Below, piece by piece: positions 15,569 through 22,168 of a stretch of DNA of 64,000 nucleotides; position 1 is the first letter of the stretch, and every line of letters begins with the position of its first letter. The DNA is from RGIG6375 sp964472725. Lineage in GTDB: Bacteria > Bacillota > Clostridia > Oscillospirales > Oscillospiraceae. The position numbers and the translations under genes are program-made. The stretch is taken from the NCBI GenBank assembly GCA_964472725.1, contig CAYYLZ010000001.1, positions 1 through 64,000 of the forward strand. Direction: 5' to 3'. The notes under the pieces are model-generated. The model ran no database searches. It was not told the origin of the DNA and was given only the letters and a program-made list of their open reading frames with translations.

Positions 15569-16537
15569 ATGGATCCCAATACTACAATAGAAGCGCTGAG
15601 CAACAGTGCAAACGCTCTAACAAAATTGCAGGAAATAATACAGAAGATTTTTAATCCTAAATGGACAAGAAAACAGAATGAGGCGGACATGGAGGCAAAT
15701 GAACGGAAACTACAGATGATTAGAGATAATCCTGATATGGATATAGTGTTCATTGGAGATGAAATGCATGCCCGAAAAGCGACGTATGAGGAATTAACGA
15801 GCCGAGCTGAAAAAAGAATGCTCACAGATGCTGTGCGGCAAGAGCAAAATATAGAGAGTGTATTGGAAATTGCCGTTGAAGAGCTGCGACAGGTAGAATC
15901 GGTGTCTGAGAGACCGGTAGATGATGATTGGATTACAAGGATATTCAATATAGTTAAAGACGTTAGCAATGAAGAAATGCAATACATATGGGGGAAAATT
16001 TTAGCCGGTGAGATTACGCGACCAGGCAGCTTTTCTATGAGAACACTTGAAACAATTAGAAATATATCGCAAATTGAAGCGGAAACATTTCAAAAGTTGA
16101 TGCCCCTTTTGGTGTACGGCGGTGGAGATTGGTTTATTACTTCCAAAGCTGATCTACACAACAAATACGGAATAACTTATGAGGATATTATGCTTTTGGA
16201 TGAGTGTGGTCTTATGATATCAAATGGAACAGTATCGATGACACTAACGATATCCTCCGATAAGATACTCCTTCATAATAGGGAGTATTGTTTGGTGACC
16301 GAAGGGCTAGGAAGCAGAACTGTGAATTTTTCGTTTGGTGTATATTCACTTACCAGCACAGGTAAGGAATTGTTCAATATACTGGAGCATGAACCTAATG
16401 ACGATTATTTTATTGAATTTGCGGGGTATATTTTTAAGGAAAACAGACATACAAACCTCAAAGTCAAAAAAGTTGAAAAAATGCAAGTAGACAAGATTCG
16501 TGTCACAGAAGAAGTTGTATGTGAATTTCGTGTATGA
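15569..16537 (+). CDS. DUF2806 family protein
   Basis: A 322-residue protein. DDWITRIFNIVKDVSNEEMQ, YIWGKILAGEITRPGSFS and RTLETIRNISQIEAETF (about 117-173) match DUF2806, preceded by a helical acidic N-terminus and followed by a mixed C-terminal domain (LLDECGLMISNG, VYSLTSTGKELF). DUF2806 proteins are of unknown function; they often sit with mobile or defence genes and may sense or regulate. GGAGGGAG is 6 nt before the ATG. No promoter was assigned; it may be read through from the DUF4160/DUF2442 pair 113 nt upstream. Confidence 0.65.
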   Translation: MDPNTTIEALSNSANALTKLQEIIQKIFNPKWTRKQNEADMEANERKLQMIRDNPDMDIVFIGDEMHARKATYEELTSRAEKRMLTDAVRQEQNIESVLEIAVEELRQVESVSERPVDDDWITRIFNIVKDVSNEEMQYIWGKILAGEITRPGSFSMRTLETIRNISQIEAETFQKLMPLLVYGGGDWFITSKADLHNKYGITYEDIMLLDECGLMISNGTVSMTLTISSDKILLHNREYCLVTEGLGSRTVNFSFGVYSLTSTGKELFNILEHEPNDDYFIEFAGYIFKENRHTNLKVKKVEKMQVDKIRVTEEVVCEFRV

Positions 16538-16560
16538 CGAAGTGTGTACGTGAGATTAAC

Positions 16561-16680
16561 TGGAATGCCGGACAAGTTGGCAAACAATGGGTTATCTCGG
16601 TGGAAGTTCTTAAGCGAGGATATGGGGCTGCGATAGTTGATGGCATGATTGTTAAATATTCTCCACTTGCGGAAGATTAG
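16561..16680 (+). pseudogene. 3' fragment of a second DUF2442-HTH gene
   Basis: An open frame of 39 codons ending in TAG. VGKQWVISVEVLKRGYGAAI aligns with FGKQWVISAEAMEREYGSAL at the end of the protein at 15021, after which this copy has 15 extra residues. There is no start codon. It is the relic of a duplicated DUF4160/DUF2442 module. Confidence 0.65.
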
Positions 16681-16757
16681 TTGATTTGGCTAGCCATGGA
16701 GCGTAAGAAAGAATGGAGAGAATCTTGGGGTAGCTATTTGAGGAAGGTGAAATGTAG

Positions 16758-17129
16758 ATGGGGAAGATTTATTTTGTTGAAGGACTGCAGGAAAAAACAT
16801 TGGAAATAATACACGAAGCGCATGATTGCGCTGAAATTGCATGTGACTTACGCAGAATTGACGACACATTAAACTTTGGAACGGATGCTCAGGCACAGCA
16901 ACTTGATGGTGAACTGAGAGAAAAGTATCCAACAATCAGCATAATGCTGAATGTTGCAAATTCCTTACCAGCTACATGTAGTCGGCTAATGGGTGGATAT
17001 TCGTCGGGGTCTCAGGGGAAAGCGAATCTTAAACAGGATTATTGGGGCATAATTTGTGATACTGCAATCAAAAAAGGGTTAAAAAGCAGTTTTGAAACAT
17101 GCATTGACCATGTAGAAGAGTATCGATAA
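16758..17129 (+). CDS. Hypothetical protein (123 aa)
   Basis: Unrecognised family. Soluble; N-terminal IYFVEGLQEKTLEIIHEAHD, then a segment rich in C and R (CAEIACDLRRIDD), then GGYSSGSQGKANLKQDYWG with C-terminal helix. GAGGAAGGTG lies upstream of the ATG. It ends the DUF4160/DUF2442/DUF2806 module and is followed by a strong hairpin and SASP-tail repeat copy 3. Confidence 0.5.
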   Translation: MGKIYFVEGLQEKTLEIIHEAHDCAEIACDLRRIDDTLNFGTDAQAQQLDGELREKYPTISIMLNVANSLPATCSRLMGGYSSGSQGKANLKQDYWGIICDTAIKKGLKSSFETCIDHVEEYR

Positions 17130-17161
17130 GTTGCTCAAAGAGAAAACAGGAAACATGAAGA

Positions 17162-17196
17162 CGGCAGGACATGGGGATAACCATGTCCTGCCGTTT
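17162..17196 (+). terminator. Hairpin after the 123-aa gene
   Basis: Perfect 13-bp arms CGGCAGGACATGG (17162-17174) and CCATGTCCTGCCG (17181-17193), followed by only TTT. The GCAGGAC/GTCCTGC core is shared with the hairpin at 19455, which also precedes a SASP-tail repeat. Confidence 0.6.
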
Positions 17197-17202
17197 GGGC
17201 TT

Positions 17203-17335
17203 ACACCCCCAGCCCCACTATGTACCCAACTTCAACCTTATGCCCAACCTTTGTTCTATCCACCCGCTCATAGTTCGCAGTTCGTATGGGTGTCATCTTC
17301 TTGGGAATTTTGGAGGATTATGTCGAAAGAAACAT
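17203..17335 (-). repeat. SASP-tail repeat, copy 3
   Basis: Best conserved against the intact SASP 3' end at its left side (CACCCCCAGCCCCACTATG, against CACCACCAGCCCCGCTATG at 28536). On the plus strand it ends in TTTGGAGGATTATGTCGAAAG. It occupies most of the 330-bp gap 17130-17460. Confidence 0.8.
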
Positions 17336-17380
17336 ATTTTTCCAAGTGTCTAAATAGAATTTAGTTGTCACACAAAGAGG

Positions 17381-17409
17381 TTGATGAACGATGAAATGTG
17401 TGGTATAAT
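17381..17409 (+). promoter_or_regulatory. Promoter of the DUF6788/DUF3990/DUF3791 module
   Basis: TTGATG (17381-17386), 17-bp spacer, TATAAT (17404-17409), about 50 nt upstream of the first gene. Confidence 0.7.
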
Positions 17410-17460
17410 ATCCTCGAACAGGCGGTATAGCGTCTGAACAATTGAGAATGGTGATAAAAT

Positions 17461-17757
17461 ATGCTTATACAAAGCGTTGTGAAGAATGAGGCAGAGCGAA
17501 ATGAAAAGATGATTCGCCAGTATGAATCGCTTATCAGCGACCTACCCCGAGGGTCATTGATCTGCCGGAAAAATGAATATTACTATCTGAAGTATCGCGA
17601 AGGTGGAAAAGTTCACGACGAATATATCGGGAAAGATCGAAAGGTAGTAGAGGAAATCAAAGATAAGCTGGAGCTGCGAAAGCATTACACGCAGATGCTT
17701 TCAGCGCTAAAGCAGGAGCAGAAGGCGATTCGCAAAATTTTGGAGGGATTAGTGTGA
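17461..17757 (+). CDS. DUF6788-like small protein
   Basis: A 98-residue protein. SLISDLPRGSLICRKNEYYY, followed by LKYREGGKVHDEYIG, is the beta-hairpin pattern of a small family (DUF6788-like) frequent in Clostridia toxin-antitoxin neighbourhoods, flanked by coiled-coil helices (KVVEEIKDKLELRKHY). No clear ribosome binding site is seen (GAGAATGGTG upstream). The final codons and TGA lie inside the first hairpin of RNA leader A. A role as antitoxin or regulator is inferred from position only. Confidence 0.55.
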   Translation: MLIQSVVKNEAERNEKMIRQYESLISDLPRGSLICRKNEYYYLKYREGGKVHDEYIGKDRKVVEEIKDKLELRKHYTQMLSALKQEQKAIRKILEGLV

Positions 17758-17886
17758 AAAATCACACTAATAGGTCAAAATGCCCATCATCTCACCCTTT
17801 GGGTAACCGACGATGATGTCACAATCCTCCATGTGAGGGGATTGTTTGAGAACTATTTATGCGGAAGTACCGCATGGAGGATTTGC
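17744..17886 (+). ncRNA. Structured RNA leader A (upstream of the DUF3990 gene)
   Basis: Four consecutive hairpins: H1 ATTAGTGTGA/TCACACTAAT (17748-17771, loop AAAA); H2 CATCATC/GATGATG (17785-17791, 17812-17818) with inner ACCC/GGGT; H3 CAATCC/GGATTG (17822-17827, 17839-17844); H4 TGCGG/CCGCA (17860-17874). The SD GGAGGA follows directly and the start codon is at 17887. Segment 17823-17833 is a perfect 11-nt complement of 17873-17883, which covers the SD. The same architecture with compensatory changes recurs at 18611-18753. It could be a cis-regulatory RNA or a palindromic mobile repeat. Confidence 0.7.
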
Positions 17887-18372
17887 ATGATTATTTATCA
17901 CGGCAGCACAGTTTTGGTAGATAAGCCTGAAATACGAACAGGGGATGTGTTTTTGGACTTTGGTGTTGGCTTTTACACTACCACCTCCTACGATCAGGCA
18001 GAGCGTTGGGCACGAATTAAGATGAGGCGTGAAAACAAAGCGATTGGTTATGTTGCTGCGTATGAATTCGATTATGAGGCTGCAAAGGGAAACACGATTA
18101 TCAGGAAGTTTGATGCGGCTGATATGGAATGGCTGCTGTTTGTGGTGAATAACCGGAGAGGCTTGCCGTTTGATGAGCCTGTTGACATGCACATAGGGCC
18201 GGTGGCTGACGACAATGTGTATCAGTCTATTCGTTTCTTTGAGACCGGCATACTTAATGCAGAAGAAACTGTGAAACGCTTGAAAACAGAAGCCCTGCAT
18301 GATCAGTGGACATTCCATATCGAAAAACTGCTGCGCTATTGCAGATTTATCGAAGGCAAGGAGGTAAAATGA
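17887..18372 (+). CDS. DUF3990 family protein (ADP-ribosyltransferase-like toxin candidate)
   Basis: The start is taken at ATG 17887 after GGAGGA, giving 161 residues. IIYHGSTVLVDKPEIR (2-17), DFGVGFYTTTSYDQAERWA (about 25-43) and VAAYEFDY are the conserved DUF3990 blocks. The H-G-S and FGxGFYTT pattern parallels the H-Y motif regions of ADP-ribosyltransferase folds, so NAD-dependent toxicity is a reasonable prediction. DUF3990 genes commonly sit between DUF3791 genes; here one follows with a 1-nt gap and another comes after leader B. Translation is probably controlled by leader A, whose antiparallel segment can cover the SD. Confidence 0.8.
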   Translation: MIIYHGSTVLVDKPEIRTGDVFLDFGVGFYTTTSYDQAERWARIKMRRENKAIGYVAAYEFDYEAAKGNTIIRKFDAADMEWLLFVVNNRRGLPFDEPVDMHIGPVADDNVYQSIRFFETGILNAEETVKRLKTEALHDQWTFHIEKLLRYCRFIEGKEVK

Positions 18373-18373
18373 T

Positions 18374-18610
18374 ATGGGGCATGAGCAGTTCAGCGCCATA
18401 CTGCCGGTGATAAGCGCAGATATTGTCCACATGATTGCGGACAAACGGAGAATTACCGAAAACGAAGCAATAAAACTTCTGTATATATCGCAAGTTTATG
18501 CGGCACTGGAACAGGAGGAAACAAAGGTGTGGCAGTACAGTACCGATATGCTTTACTCACTGTTGGAACAGGAATGGAAAGACGGTAAAATCCGCTTTCC
18601 TGATGTATAA
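18374..18610 (+). CDS. DUF3791 family protein (antitoxin candidate)
   Basis: A 78-residue protein. ISADIVHMIADKRRITENEA, then IKLLYISQVYAALEQEET and YSTDMLYSLLEQE, fit the compact helical DUF3791 layout. AGGAGGT is 8 nt upstream of the ATG, which lies 1 nt after the DUF3990 stop. The tight DUF3990-DUF3791 pairing is known in Clostridia and Bacteroidetes genomes and is usually read as a toxin-antitoxin pair; which partner neutralises is not proven. The stop is followed at once by RNA leader B. Confidence 0.75.
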   Translation: MGHEQFSAILPVISADIVHMIADKRRITENEAIKLLYISQVYAALEQEETKVWQYSTDMLYSLLEQEWKDGKIRFPDV

Positions 18611-18753
18611 GGAGGATTAGTGTGATTTTTCACACTAATAGATTAAAAAGCCCATCGCCTCGCCCTGCGGGCAACCGGCGATGATGGCAAAATCCTCCCT
18701 GCCTGAGGATTTTTAATTACTATTTGCGCGGCAGAGCCGCATGGAGGATTTAT
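18611..18753 (+). ncRNA. Structured RNA leader B (upstream of a second DUF3791 gene)
   Basis: Homologue of leader A with the same four hairpins: H1 identical stem with loop TTTT (18616-18639); H2 CATCGCC/GGCGATG (18653-18659, 18677-18683) with inner GCCC/GGGC; H3 AAAATCCTC/GAGGATTTT (18689-18697, 18705-18713) followed by T, terminator-like; H4 GCGGC/GCCGC (18728-18740). The SD GGAGGA and start codon 18754 follow. Stem bases differ from leader A mostly in compensated pairs, while ends and loops stay conserved. AAATCCTCC (18690-18698) can pair with the SD region GGAGGATTT. Confidence 0.7.
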
Positions 18754-18969
18754 ATGAGCAAGGAAGCTAAGTTTATAGTATTTTGTATGGAAAACTATAA
18801 GGTGTATAAATCTTTGACCGGCAGACAGGTATCGGAATTGTTTGAGAAATACGGCGTGTTCGATTATATCCGGGAATTCTACGATGTGCTGCATACAACA
18901 GGGTATCAGTATATAAATAACGATATTGACATTTATCTGCAGGCGAGAGATGCGGTAATGCCCGTATAA
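18754..18969 (+). CDS. DUF3791 family protein
   Basis: A 71-residue protein. KFIVFCMENYKVYKSLTGRQ, LFEKYGVFDYIREFYDVLHT and TGYQYINNDIDIY are the full DUF3791 consensus, closer to it than the protein at 18374. In other genomes this form pairs with DUF3990. GGAGGA lies 7 nt before the ATG at the end of leader B. With two DUF3791 genes around one DUF3990 gene, one may be the cognate antitoxin and the other an accessory or solitary antitoxin. Confidence 0.85.
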   Translation: MSKEAKFIVFCMENYKVYKSLTGRQVSELFEKYGVFDYIREFYDVLHTTGYQYINNDIDIYLQARDAVMPV

Positions 18970-18998
18970 GTACGACAATGATTGAGTGGGGTGAATAG

Positions 18999-19316
18999 AT
19001 GGGCATCCTTACGTTGGCGAGCGGGAAACCAGTGTATCGCGGATACGATTATTATAAGAACAAAAAAGTGATTCAGCTGCAGCAAACAGATGATACCATT
19101 TTTGATGGGACTGTATCCGGGAGTAATGGGGAAGTATATCATGTGACCATAGATACTGCGCACCCGAGGAAATCCGTATGTGACTGCCCTCATGCTGCCG
19201 GTCGTGAAATTATGTGCAAGCATATGGTGGCGCTGTATTTTACAGTGTTCCCGGAAGAGGCAGAGAATTATATCCGGGAGTTGGAAGCATATTGGAAGGA
19301 AGAAGAGCAGCGTTAG
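18999..19316 (+). CDS. SWIM zinc-finger protein, interrupted by amber stop
   Basis: 105 residues to TAG. SVCDCPHAAGREIMCKHMVA (about 64-83) is a SWIM-type zinc finger (CxC...CxH), preceded by a beta-rich domain (YRGYDYYKNKKVIQLQ, VYHVTIDT). SWIM fingers bind nucleic acid or protein. After the TAG the same frame continues for 45 clearly protein-like codons to a TGA at 19452, so the ancestral protein had about 151 residues. The start at 19000-region ATG has only a weak GGGGTG ribosome binding site. It is either a recent nonsense mutation or a tolerated truncation; the zinc site itself is intact. Confidence 0.7.
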   Translation: MGILTLASGKPVYRGYDYYKNKKVIQLQQTDDTIFDGTVSGSNGEVYHVTIDTAHPRKSVCDCPHAAGREIMCKHMVALYFTVFPEEAENYIRELEAYWKEEEQR

Positions 19317-19454
19317 GAAGATTTGGATGAAAACCTGATAAAGTATATCAAAAGCCTGAAAAAGAATGAGCTTCAGGATAAACTGCTGGAGCTTCTGTAC
19401 GATTGCCCTGAATGGCTATTTGATCGGTTTATAAGAGATAATTTGGATTACTGA
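19317..19454 (+). pseudogene. C-terminal remainder of the SWIM protein after in-frame TAG
   Basis: In frame with the TAG at 19314-19316: DLDENLIKYIKSLKKNELQD, then KLLELLYDCPEWLFDRF and IRDNLDY, stop TGA. The helical, charged reading has no stop and no frame change, so it belongs to the SWIM gene. Confidence 0.7.
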
Positions 19455-19495
19455 AAAACAGCAGGACTGTGCATAAGCATGTCCTGCTGTTTTTG
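19455..19495 (+). terminator. Intrinsic terminator of the SWIM gene
   Basis: AAAACAGCAGGAC pairs with GTCCTGCTGTTTTT around a 13-nt loop, right after the TGA. It would end the whole DUF6788-to-SWIM module. Confidence 0.85.
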
Positions 19496-19530
19496 ATTAT
19501 TGCAGACATCGGAATGTTTGGTTCAACACA

Positions 19531-19660
19531 TCAGCCCAACTATGTACCAAACCTCAGCCTTATGTCCAACCTTAGTTCTATCAACCCGCTCGGATCTCGC
19601 AGTTCGTACGTGACACATCTTCTTGAGAATTTTGGGGAATTATGTCTGAAGAGGAAATAT
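19531..19660 (-). repeat. SASP-tail repeat, copy 4
   Basis: Same order as the other copies. The distal part (plus strand GGGGAATTATGTCTGAAGAG) shares the TTCCTCTT extension, read on minus, with copy 5 at 30184. The remaining bases of the 409-bp gap 19455-19863 hold the promoter at 19728 and an AT-rich leader. Confidence 0.75.
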
Positions 19661-19727
19661 TCGATAACGTGTATTATATGTTCTTTATTTTGAAAAATGT
19701 TGTTTTGCATTATGGCAGGAGGTTGTC

Positions 19728-19756
19728 TTGATTTAAACCGAAGAACGCCGTATAAT
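19728..19756 (+). promoter_or_regulatory. Promoter for the HTH/HipA genes
   Basis: TTGATT (19728-19733), 17-bp spacer, TATAAT (19751-19756). This implies a leader of about 100 nt before the gene at 19864, which also contains further -10-like sequences. Confidence 0.5.
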
Positions 19757-19863
19757 AATATTGACACTTATATTCAAATGTAGAAATGACTTGCAATTTT
19801 ATGTAACATATGTAGGGCGCGGATTATATACGAGTGAAATGGTACTGGGATAAGGAGAATACT

Positions 19864-20616
19864 ATGACGGAGATTGAAAAAATTGCATATGCAAGGGGCT
19901 ATATCGAAAAGCTTGCAAACGGAATAAATCCACTGAATGATCAGCCGGTATCGGATAGTGACTTGATCAACAATGTTAGGATATCCCGATGTTTGTTCTA
20001 TGTGTCTGACTTGCTTCGGCAGGTTGAAGAACAGGGCGGTATAGTCGGGAAAGCAGTTAAGGAAAAGAAAGCTCCGTTTTGGTTGGACTATGATGCGCGC
20101 CTGAAATTCCGGTTTTCCGAAACGCCGATCGCCATTAGCGAGATCACTAAACGGATTAACGATTTGATCGATGCGGAGCAAATGAAAAAGATTAGCTATA
20201 AACATATATTAGAGTGGCTGATCGAGCTTGATGCATTAACTGTAGTAACCGATGTAAATGGAAAATCAGCCAAGAATCCCACTCCAAGAGGGGAAGAGCT
20301 GGGAATTTCAACCGAGCAGCGACAGGGGCAGAATGATGTGTATACAGTTGTTGTTTACAATCGGGAGGCACAGCAATTTATTTTGGATAACCTGGACGCA
20401 GTTGTTGAGATTAGCAAACGCCGTGAAAAACAGGATAAAGCGGCCGAATTACAGGGACAGCCATGGCTTTCTGCTCATGATGAAGTCTTGATAGACCTCT
20501 TTCAAAAGAAAGTTCCTGTCAAGGAGATTGCCAGTGCTTTGAAACGAACAGAGACCGGTATAAGAGCAAGGCTAAAAAAGCTTGGGTATATTGAACAGCG
20601 CAGCGACGCAGAGTGA
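19864..20616 (+). CDS. Hypothetical DNA-binding protein with C-terminal Myb-like HTH
   Basis: The start is set at ATG 19864, preceded by AAGGAG (7 nt), giving 250 residues. N-terminal KIAYARGYIEKLANGINPLN (5-24) and SRCLFYVSDLLRQVEEQGG are typical of a Clostridia family often found near UvrD-type or mobile genes. The C-terminus (WLSAHDEVLIDLFQKKVPVK, then EIASALKRTETGIRARLKKL, about 205-243) is a Myb/SANT-like or sigma-region-4-like helix-turn-helix. It precedes the HipA-like gene by 90 nt and could be its regulator, taking the place of HipB; this is inference. Confidence 0.6.
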   Translation: MTEIEKIAYARGYIEKLANGINPLNDQPVSDSDLINNVRISRCLFYVSDLLRQVEEQGGIVGKAVKEKKAPFWLDYDARLKFRFSETPIAISEITKRINDLIDAEQMKKISYKHILEWLIELDALTVVTDVNGKSAKNPTPRGEELGISTEQRQGQNDVYTVVVYNREAQQFILDNLDAVVEISKRREKQDKAAELQGQPWLSAHDEVLIDLFQKKVPVKEIASALKRTETGIRARLKKLGYIEQRSDAE

Positions 20617-20706
20617 TGCTGCGGGCAGGACAGCAAATACTTGAAAACGACGGGTTATCATGATAATATCGACATATATGCTTGTGAAAAAGAATGGAGT
20701 GATTTC

Positions 20707-21840
20707 ATGAGTCAGTACATTGAAGGTCCTCAGCCCGAACTGAATAATTCCAAGAAGACAGCTACTTATGAAATCATGCACATGGAAAAAGTTGTTGCCA
20801 CGGTGTCCGAAAATGGTCGGGCGATGATTCTCAACGAGCAGTTTATGCCTTATGATCTGTATCTTGAGGAGAGCGGCGAGTTTGATGATTTGATAAATAA
20901 TCTAAACAATTTCTATTATTGGTGCGCTTCGCGTGTGCTCTCGCTGGATAGAATTTATGCCAAGGAAATTATGAACAGTTTGGGAGTTCCGCAAGCCGTA
21001 ACCGACCGGGATCGTGCAAAAATCTCTCTGTCCTATCATTGTGTCTCGCTGAATGATGTTTATTGGGTCAGAATTGAAGGGGAGAATGTCACCTTTGCGG
21101 AGCTGAATCTCTACGATAATCCCTTGAACGAGGCAATCATACCGCTCCCATTGAAGGGCAAGCATTTGACCGTTACCAATAGGGAATTGGCACCTGATTT
21201 ATCCACAAAGGGGTGTTTTCCTAAGGCGTGGATTCGCAGCGGAACGGAATTCCGATTGCTTAAGGACGGCGGCGAAGAAATCGTCCGTAGGGAGCTGCTT
21301 GCCAGTAAAGTATGTCAGTGCTTCGATGTGCCACAGGTTGCGTATGAAGAATACTATTATGACGGAGAAGTGGTTTCCCAAAGCGTCATTGTAACTTCGA
21401 AGGAGTGTTCCATGGTCTCCAAGATGGCGTATGATGTCTATGCGCTCAACAATGACCTTGATACGATCGAGGAATGTATTCGTCTCGATCCTGTTACTTA
21501 TTATGGCATGAACATTTTGGATTATCTGATAGGCAACACGGATCGCCACCCTGAAAATTGGGGTTTCCTGGTCGATAATGCAACTAACCGGCCCATTTCT
21601 TTGTATCCGATAATGGATTTCAATATGAGCTTCCAAACCTATGACACGCTGGACGGCGCAAACTGCCTGACTGTAGGCGCAAGGAAACTGGGCCAAAGGG
21701 AAGCCGCAATCGAAGCTGTCAAGGCGATTGGCTTGCGGCAGATTTGTGACATTGATTTGTCGATTTTCGCAGGAGAAGAACAGAAAAAAGAAATGTTCCA
21801 GAGAAGACTTGCGGAGCTTAAAAAGTACACAAAGAACTAA
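20707..21840 (+). CDS. HipA-like kinase domain protein
   Basis: The start is chosen at ATG 20707 with GGAG 7 nt upstream (a TTG at 20641 is also open), giving 377 residues. The C-terminal half carries YLIGNTDRHPENWGFL (about 277-292), the HipA catalytic loop with N-D-R-H, and YPIMDFNMSF (about 304-313), equivalent to the DFG-like metal-binding D. The nucleotide-binding part includes KAWIRSGTEFRLLK and EIVRRELLASKV. HipA kinases phosphorylate targets such as glutamyl-tRNA synthetase and cause dormancy. There is no XRE-type HipB next to it; the upstream HTH protein is the only candidate partner. A strong terminator follows. Confidence 0.75.
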   Translation: MSQYIEGPQPELNNSKKTATYEIMHMEKVVATVSENGRAMILNEQFMPYDLYLEESGEFDDLINNLNNFYYWCASRVLSLDRIYAKEIMNSLGVPQAVTDRDRAKISLSYHCVSLNDVYWVRIEGENVTFAELNLYDNPLNEAIIPLPLKGKHLTVTNRELAPDLSTKGCFPKAWIRSGTEFRLLKDGGEEIVRRELLASKVCQCFDVPQVAYEEYYYDGEVVSQSVIVTSKECSMVSKMAYDVYALNNDLDTIEECIRLDPVTYYGMNILDYLIGNTDRHPENWGFLVDNATNRPISLYPIMDFNMSFQTYDTLDGANCLTVGARKLGQREAAIEAVKAIGLRQICDIDLSIFAGEEQKKEMFQRRLAELKKYTKN

Positions 21841-21850
21841 TATGAAAAGT

Positions 21851-21890
21851 AAAGCACACGCTGCGGGTATTTCCCCAGCGTGTGCTTTTG
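21851..21890 (+). terminator. Intrinsic terminator of the HipA-like gene
   Basis: Perfect 13-bp arms AAAGCACACGCTG (21851-21863) and CAGCGTGTGCTTT (21876-21888), followed by TG. Confidence 0.8.
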
Positions 21891-21944
21891 TATAACATAA
21901 AGACAAAATAGGAATAAATGTACTTTTAATTGTACAGTGAATGT

Positions 21945-21950
21945 GTATAA
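21945..21950 (+). promoter_or_regulatory. Weak candidate promoter for the cas operon
   Basis: TATAAT at 21945-21950 with only CTTTTA as -35 (17-bp spacing), 219 nt before cas9. A transcript from here would run antisense through the tracrRNA gene. No better plus-strand promoter was seen before cas9. Confidence 0.25.
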
Positions 21951-22012
21951 TGGTAAGTGGGTAATTGTATTGAACGATGGTTAATTGATCTATATAGTGC
22001 GTTCGTGAAGTA

Positions 22013-22132
22013 AAAGGAAAAGGCTTCCTTGCGGAAGCCTTGGACGCATACACTATGCGGTCGGATAAGCCGACGATTTGAGAAAACTTTTATTTGAACT
22101 CGTAGTGTAAGTGTATAGGGGTCTATAAACTT
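22013..22132 (-). ncRNA. tracrRNA
   Basis: Read on the minus strand, 22130-22092 is the anti-repeat. It pairs with the CRISPR repeat over GTTTGA, a bulge, then GTAGTGTAA and TATAGGGGTCT. Then follow hairpins GTCGG/CCGAC (22074-22060) and CGCATA/TATGCG (22059-22045), and a terminator AGGCTTCC/GGAAGCCT (22040-22021) ending in TTTTCCTTTT. The estimated length is about 120 nt from the promoter at 22139-22167. It base-pairs with pre-crRNA for RNase III processing and binds Cas9. The bulged duplex, nexus-like hairpin and terminator follow the usual type II tracrRNA plan. Confidence 0.88.
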
Positions 22133-22138
22133 GTTATC

Positions 22139-22167
22139 AGTGTAGCATATTTTGTGAGGGGTGTCAA
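22139..22167 (-). promoter_or_regulatory. tracrRNA promoter overlapping the cas9 start region
   Basis: On the minus strand: TTGACA (22167-22162), 17-bp spacer, TACACT (22144-22139). The -35 ends one base before the cas9 ATG (22169), and the cas9 Shine-Dalgarno (GAGGGG) lies in the promoter spacer. Confidence 0.75.
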
Positions 22168-22168
22168 C

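Noticed and set aside
19314..19316. Stop-codon recoding (TAG as sense)
   Set aside because: Other frames in the window use TAG as a normal terminator and no other in-frame TAG lies inside a conserved protein.
22092..22130. Degenerate CRISPR repeat upstream of cas9 as a second mini-array
   Set aside because: It occurs once, is followed on the minus strand by hairpins and a terminator, and fits the tracrRNA anti-repeat.
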